In this document: positions 5,541 through 8,480 of the stretch, in pieces
Numbering within the stretch: the stretch's first letter is position 1
How the letters are laid out: every line of letters begins with the position of its first letter
NCBI GenBank assembly: GCA_903944255.1
Contig: CAJARE010000178.1
Span: forward strand, 1 to 8,480
Source of the DNA: an uncultured beta proteobacterium
GTDB taxonomy: Bacteria > Pseudomonadota > Gammaproteobacteria > Burkholderiales > Burkholderiaceae
DNA: 8,480 bases
Direction of reading: 5' to 3'
Notes under the pieces: model-generated
Databases searched by the model: none
What the model saw: only the letters and a program-made list of their open reading frames with translations
What the model was told of the DNA's origin: nothing
Position numbers and translations under genes: made by a program

Positions 5541-5939
5541 ATGACAAAAATTATTGATCGTATTGATCACATTGTTTTAACTGTTACTGATATAGAGTTG
5601 ACAACCCAGTGGTATGAGAAGGTCATGGGCTTTGAGAGGGAATTTTTTGTGGGGCCGGAAGGTCAGCCACGTTATGCGCTTCGATTTGGGCAGCTAAAAA
5701 TTAATCTGCAAGATAAAGCGACCGAAACCCCTACTAAGGCTAGGGTTCCAACCATCGGCTCAGGCGATTTTTGTCTAATAGCTTCCGGGCCATTAGATGA
5801 CTTCATATTGCACCTTAAAAATATTGGGGTGGCAGTTGATGTGGGTCCAGTACCCAGAAGAGGTGCTTTAGGACCAATTCGTTCTGTTTATTTACGTGAT
5901 CCTGATGGTAATTTAGTTGAGGTCGCCGAGTATCTATGA
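5541..5939 (+). CDS. VOC-family (glyoxalase/dioxygenase fold) protein
   Basis: This 132-aa single-unit vicinal oxygen chelate protein is soluble. It opens with IDRIDHIVLTVTDIE (His10, a usual metal ligand position) and shows the paired beta-alpha-beta-beta-beta modules: WYEKVMGFE at 24-32, YALRFGQLKINLQ at 45-57, and the second-module signature SVYLRDPDGNLVEVAEY at 115-131 with Glu127 as the second typical ligand. The order DHIVLTV...LRFG.QKINLH-like...PVPRRGALGPIRSVYLRDPDGN is that of the small VOC subfamily often called virulence protein STM3117-like. The reaction is unknown; family members include glyoxalases, dioxygenases and resistance enzymes. It has its own -10-like element and no close upstream gene (130-base gap after HiPIP). 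It ends convergent with the HtpX operon. Confidence 0.93.
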   Translation: MTKIIDRIDHIVLTVTDIELTTQWYEKVMGFEREFFVGPEGQPRYALRFGQLKINLQDKATETPTKARVPTIGSGDFCLIASGPLDDFILHLKNIGVAVDVGPVPRRGALGPIRSVYLRDPDGNLVEVAEYL

Positions 5940-5974
5940 ATTTAGGGTGGAACTGATGAGTTTTCGATAGCTGT

Positions 5975-6127
5975 CTAACTAATCCTGCTTTTTTTTACCT
6001 CTTTCTGCTTTTGGTCTTTCTCTCGCTCCTTTCGAAGATCGCGTAATTGCCACCATGCAAAGAGCAATACCCCACCAAAGACCAACACTACTTCAAGCAA
6101 GATAATGGGTCCAAAGTTATCAATCAT
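5975..6127 (-). CDS. 50-aa single-pass membrane protein downstream of htpX
   Basis: This short gene is read from ATG at 6127 to TAG at 5975. The protein begins MIDNFGPIIL, has one hydrophobic segment at about residues 7-26 (IILLEVVLVFGGVLLFAWW), and then a highly charged, Lys/Glu/Arg-rich helix or coiled-coil-like tail (about 27-50, RDLRKEREKDQKQKE). By the positive-inside rule the tail should be cytoplasmic. The segment-then-charged-tail design is typical of a real small inner-membrane protein rather than noise. It starts 43 bases after the htpX stop on the same strand, so it is probably in the htpX operon, and might act as a small partner of the protease or independently. There is no strong Shine-Dalgarno sequence. 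I recognise similar small proteins in Burkholderiales only in a general way. Confidence 0.75.
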   Translation of the reverse strand: MIDNFGPIILLEVVLVFGGVLLFAWWQLRDLRKEREKDQKQKEVKKSRIS

Positions 6128-6170
6128 GAGGTCTTCTGAAACGAATCCAATTCTTTATCAATCGTCGTTC

Positions 6171-7058
6171 TTAGTTTGTAATGCGGCGCAATGCCTCGAT
6201 TCGATCGCTTAATGGTGGATGGCTCATAAATAAGCTCTTTATGCCCGTCGCCATATCACCAGAGATGCCAAAAGCCTCTAATTGTTCCGGTAGATGCGGT
6301 TGATTGGCTGATTTTTGTAGACGCTCAAGGGCTTTAATCATTTTTTGCTTGCCTTCAAGGTAAGCAGATCCAGCATCTGCACGGTACTCGCGATGACGAC
6401 TAAACCACATCACAATTGCACTGGCTAAGATACCTAACACCAATTGTGCAATGATTGTGGTAATCCAGTAAGCAGGCCCATGCCCTCGCTCTGTCTTGAA
6501 TACAGCCCGATCGATGATGTGTCCAACAACCCTGGATAAGAAGAATACAAATGTATTAACAACACCCTGGATAAGTGCAAGGGTAACCATATCGCCATTG
6601 GCAACGTGACTGACCTCATGGGCTAGGACTGCTTCGGCCTCATCGCGAGTCATACCTCGTAATAGTCCAGTACTGACCGCGACCAGGGAATCATTGCGAA
6701 ACATTCCTGTGGCAAATGCATTGATATCAGGAGAGTCATAAATAGCAACTTCAGGCATACCAATACCGGCAGCTTGTGCTTGGCGTGCTACCGTACTAAC
6801 TAACCAATGTTCTTCTTCATTTTGTGCTTGCGTAATGACATAGGCGCCAGTTGAGTGCTTAGCCATTGATTTTGACATCGCCAAGGAAATGAGCGAACCA
6901 GTGACTCCAACAACGGCAGATAACATCAATAAAGAGTTGAGATTAAGATCGCTTCCTTGCGCATCTAGTATTTGTTCTAAGCCAAAAATATTGATAATGA
7001 TCGTAATCACCAACATAATGGCGATATTGGTCAATAAGAAGAGAAAAATACGTTTCAT
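6171..7058 (-). CDS. htpX: membrane zinc metalloprotease HtpX
   Basis: This 295-aa M48B protease of the inner membrane degrades misfolded or damaged membrane proteins together with FtsH. The start is placed at 7058 (MKRIFLFLLTNIAIM), which matches the E. coli HtpX N-terminus and has a GGAG Shine-Dalgarno sequence 9 bases upstream. An in-frame ATG at 7073 would add five residues but seems less likely. Features (295-aa numbering): transmembrane segments near 4-25 and 41-60; HEVSH zinc motif at 147-151 with Glu148 catalytic; further hydrophobic segments near 160-180 and 200-220; third zinc ligand Glu224 in SRHREYRADAGSA; C-terminal SHPPLSDRIEAL. Length matches E. coli (293 aa). It is probably the first gene of an operon with the 50-aa membrane protein. 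Palindromes at 7061-7070 and 7100-7112 lie upstream. Confidence 0.97.
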   Translation of the reverse strand: MKRIFLFLLTNIAIMLVITIIINIFGLEQILDAQGSDLNLNSLLMLSAVVGVTGSLISLAMSKSMAKHSTGAYVITQAQNEEEHWLVSTVARQAQAAGIGMPEVAIYDSPDINAFATGMFRNDSLVAVSTGLLRGMTRDEAEAVLAHEVSHVANGDMVTLALIQGVVNTFVFFLSRVVGHIIDRAVFKTERGHGPAYWITTIIAQLVLGILASAIVMWFSRHREYRADAGSAYLEGKQKMIKALERLQKSANQPHLPEQLEAFGISGDMATGIKSLFMSHPPLSDRIEALRRITN

Positions 7059-7060
7059 AA

Positions 7061-7070
7061 GAGCTAGCTC
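7061..7070 (-). promoter_or_regulatory. palindromic ribosome-binding site of htpX
   Basis: GAGCTAGCTC is a perfect 10-bp palindrome two bases upstream of the htpX ATG (7058). Its left arm on the minus strand forms part of the GGAG Shine-Dalgarno sequence. It also supports the 7058 start, because the element would otherwise lie inside the coding region. Confidence 0.45.
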
Positions 7071-7099
7071 CATAAAAGAATAAGAGTAACGCTATCAGG

Positions 7100-7112
7100 A
7101 AAACCAGGTTTT
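7100..7112. promoter_or_regulatory. palindrome in the htpX upstream region
   Basis: AAAACC-A-GGTTTT is a perfect 13-bp palindrome about 42 bases upstream of the htpX start codon, where an operator would be expected. No convincing -35/-10 pair is seen beside it. Confidence 0.3.
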
Positions 7113-7140
7113 TGCATGAATCCTATTTAGCAGGTAATTC

Positions 7141-7165
7141 TAAGGTTAAAGGGACCTTATTTTTT
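7141..7165 (+). terminator. orphan rho-independent terminator
   Basis: TAAGGT (7141-7146) pairs with ACCTTA (7154-7159) around a 7-base loop and is followed by six T (7160-7165). It works only on the + strand, where no gene ends: the upstream gene (htpX) runs the other way. It could end a short unannotated RNA started around 7060-7100, or it may be a chance part of repeat D, whose start it overlaps. Confidence 0.45.
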
Positions 7166-7276
7166 CACTATAAGTCCCTGAATAAATTGACTTTCTAGCA
7201 GCGACAATTTCTTTTAAGATCCGGGTCGCACGCCCGAATCATATTAAGAAATCCAAAAATCTCAATAAAATGATCC
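7155..7276 (+). repeat. tRNA 3'-half-like dispersed repeat, copy D
   Basis: It aligns with copy B over its length: TAAGTC at 7171-7176, TTTCTTTTAA at 7208-7217, the T-arm-like GGTCGCACGCCCGAATC at 7224-7240, and ATCTCAATA at 7259-7267. The T-arm and acceptor end are more decayed than in A and C. It fills most of the gap between the orphan terminator and the DUF427 gene. Confidence 0.55.
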
Positions 7277-7339
7277 TGAAATAAGACTTTAGCTAATGCA
7301 ATATTTCTTAACAATGACTATCTTTTATAAGCTATACAC

Positions 7340-7894
7340 ATGAGCGAGATTCCTTCATGGTTACAAGATGCGCGTGATGCTTGGGAATGGCGTGGTTTAA
7401 GTAGACCTGATTTTGCACAATTGCCTGGACCGGGGCAAGTATCGGTATGGGACTTTCCGCGTCCACCTCAACTAGTGATTGACCAGCGAGAAGTGATAGT
7501 GTGTTGGGGCAGTTTGGAAGTGGCTCGAACACATCGATCGGTTATGGCACTTGAGACTGCGCATCCACCTACTTTTTATTTGCCTTGGGTAGATGTTAAT
7601 CAAAAATTATTTCAGCCTGCAGGAGGGGGTTCTGTTTGCGAATGGAAAGGGCCTGCTCAATACTGGTCTTTGGTAGATGGTGCGCACTCTTTAGTTAAGG
7701 TCGCATGGAGTTATCCAAGACCCTTAACCGGTGCTGAGCTATTAAATGATTGCGTAGCGTTCTATGCAAGATCACTGCAATGCACGGTTGGAGGTCAACC
7801 AGTAATACCCCAGCCCGGGGGATTTTATGGTGGTTGGATCACACCAGAACTAGTTGGTCCATTTAAAGGAGTCCCTGGAAGCTTTAACTGGTAA
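7340..7894 (+). CDS. DUF427 domain protein
   Basis: This 184-aa soluble protein of the DUF427 family (Pfam also names it NTP_transf_9) has no established reaction. The N-terminal 40 residues (WLQDARDAWEWRGLSRPDFA) form a short leader. The DUF427 core spans about 43-150, with DQREVIVCWGSLEVART, PPTFYLPWVDVN, GGGSVCEWKGPAQYWSLVDG, VAWSYPRP and CVAFYA. The tail GGFYGGWIT...VGPFKGVPGSFNW (160-184) is typical of one proteobacterial subgroup. The Shine-Dalgarno sequence is weak (ataag). It is monocistronic and convergent with the CIA30-like gene; nothing nearby hints at its substrate. Confidence 0.93.
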   Translation: MSEIPSWLQDARDAWEWRGLSRPDFAQLPGPGQVSVWDFPRPPQLVIDQREVIVCWGSLEVARTHRSVMALETAHPPTFYLPWVDVNQKLFQPAGGGSVCEWKGPAQYWSLVDGAHSLVKVAWSYPRPLTGAELLNDCVAFYARSLQCTVGGQPVIPQPGGFYGGWITPELVGPFKGVPGSFNW

Positions 7895-7910
7895 TCAATC
7901 CTTAAAGCCC

Positions 7911-7924
7911 AGAATTTAAATTCT
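7911..7924. terminator. 14-bp palindrome between convergent genes
   Basis: AGAATTTAAATTCT is a perfect palindrome in the 76-base gap between the DUF427 and CIA30-like genes. A second small inverted repeat, TGAAT (7936-7940) with ATTCA (7949-7953), follows. They could help end transcription from both sides, but neither has a T-run or GC stem, so the function is uncertain. Confidence 0.25.
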
Positions 7925-7970
7925 TCATCATATTTTGAATGGAAAGAAATTCATTTAATACGCTTTTGTC

Positions 7971-8435
7971 CTAAGTGGATTGCAGCATTTTTAGTTGAAT
8001 GCCAAACTTTCCTGCTTGATTATTAGAAATCAGAATGCCAAACTCAATCACGTCAGAAAAGGATAGGGCTAGTGCATTAACTATTTGTCCACGTACAGTC
8101 GATTTAAATTGGTTTACATTAAATCGATATGTTTGCCAAGTAGGTTCAGCGATGAAATCTGCAGCATACGTAACTCGTGGCGCTAACTCAGTGCGTAAGA
8201 CTAACTTATAGCGCTTGCCATCACCTTTCGCTAGAAGCTCAAGCACTTGAGTTCCTTGGGGAAATTTTACGGATGAACGCATGGATGCAAAGCCGCCGTT
8301 ATTTTCAAGCGAAACCACACCCTCAAAAAACAAACCATGCACATCTTGGCGAAGACCCGATTGAGACATGCCGCCCATCACGCTATCATTAATAATCCAA
8401 CAATCACGCATCATATTAGGGTTAGCGAAATCCAT
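7971..8435 (-). CDS. CIA30-family protein (complex I intermediate-associated protein 30-like)
   Basis: This is a 154-aa protein with the galactose-binding-like beta-sandwich of CIA30 (Pfam PF08547). Visible signatures (154-aa numbering): WIINDSVMGGMSQS at 13-26, FFEGVVSLENNGGFASMRS at 36-54, GDGKRYKLVLRT at 71-82, the TWQTYRFNVNQFKSTVRG region at 99-116, and FGILISNNQAGKFGIQL at 132-148. The mitochondrial namesake is a complex I assembly factor (NDUFAF1); the bacterial role is unknown. The start at 8435 is chosen because AAGGA (8446-8442) lies 6 bases upstream. An ATG at 8441 would touch that element, and a TTG at 8456 is unsupported. The frame stays open to the window edge, so a longer N-terminus beyond 8480 cannot be excluded. 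No signal peptide is seen from this start. Confidence 0.87.
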   Translation of the reverse strand: MDFANPNMMRDCWIINDSVMGGMSQSGLRQDVHGLFFEGVVSLENNGGFASMRSSVKFPQGTQVLELLAKGDGKRYKLVLRTELAPRVTYAADFIAEPTWQTYRFNVNQFKSTVRGQIVNALALSFSDVIEFGILISNNQAGKFGIQLKMLQST

Positions 8436-8444
8436 GTACATTCC

Positions 8445-8456
8445 TTGCGCGCGCAA
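8445..8456. promoter_or_regulatory. 12-bp palindrome overlapping the Shine-Dalgarno of the CIA30-like gene
   Basis: TTGCGCGCGCAA is perfect and unusually GC-rich for this sequence. Its last two bases on the minus strand are the first two of AAGGA, and it ends 9 bases before the ATG at 8435. Confidence 0.4.
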
Positions 8457-8480
8457 TTGTTCTGCCCAACATAAAAAGTA

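Noticed and set aside
7059..7073. htpX start at the upstream ATG (7073)
   Set aside because: The ATG at 7058 has a better-spaced GGAG and matches the known HtpX N-terminus; the upstream ATG would put the ribosome-binding site inside the gene.
6434..7083. alternative ORFs on both strands across htpX
   Set aside because: HtpX is certain here; the others have Ser/Arg-rich shadow composition and no motifs.
8177..8392. plus-strand ORF opposite the CIA30-like gene
   Set aside because: The minus-strand frame has clear CIA30 motifs; the plus frame has none.
1..8480. CRISPR array, insertion sequence or intact integrase
   Set aside because: No regularly spaced repeats, no transposase or recombinase coding sequence and no terminal inverted repeats with target duplication were seen.

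Overview
The window looks like a chromosomal stretch of a low-to-moderate GC betaproteobacterium, probably Burkholderiaceae and most like Polynucleobacter. This is inferred from the gene types (type-2 Ldh, secreted catalase-like protein, Tat-exported HiPIP, HtpX with a small membrane protein, DUF427, CIA30-like protein) and from composition, not from a database search. There is no rRNA, intact tRNA, CRISPR array, transposase or integrase.

Layout: (1) 135-1190 (+), an Ldh-family NAD(P)-dependent 2-hydroxyacid dehydrogenase. (2) 1191-3000, a gene-poor accessory stretch with a 64-codon minus-strand ORF (1423-1617) and, divergent from it, a 370-aa protein (1845-2957). That protein resembles the Bacillus spore-coat transglutaminase Tgl: the nucleophile-like Cys is kept but the two acidic catalytic positions are not. 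(3) 3270-3750 (+), a two-gene unit: a 69-aa unknown and a dual-CDGSH iron-sulfur protein. (4) 4014-5939 (+), an exported catalase-family protein lacking the distal catalytic His, a high-potential iron-sulfur protein (HiPIP), and a VOC/glyoxalase-fold protein. (5) 7058-5975 (-), the membrane protease HtpX followed by a 50-aa single-pass membrane protein gene. (6) 7340-7894 (+), a DUF427 protein, convergent with (7) a CIA30-type protein at 8435-7971 (-).

The most unusual structure lies between the genes. Four degenerate copies of a tRNA 3'-half-like sequence (T-arm plus acceptor-end-like tail), all in + orientation, sit near 1383-1440, 3002-3126, 3764-3800 and 7155-7276. The 3002 and 7155 copies align over about 120 bp, including a shared non-tRNA 5' part. 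They separate the window into blocks (64-aa ORF + Tgl-like gene; 69-aa + CDGSH pair; redox/HtpX block). This suggests old attachment-site scars or a tRNA-derived dispersed repeat. A second pattern is perfect 10-12 bp palindromes lying on or beside the ribosome-binding site of five genes.

Functionally, several genes concern redox or protein quality: a periplasmic catalase-like protein and HiPIP side by side, an Fe-S CDGSH protein, a VOC protein and HtpX. A common oxidative or envelope stress role is plausible but is inference only.
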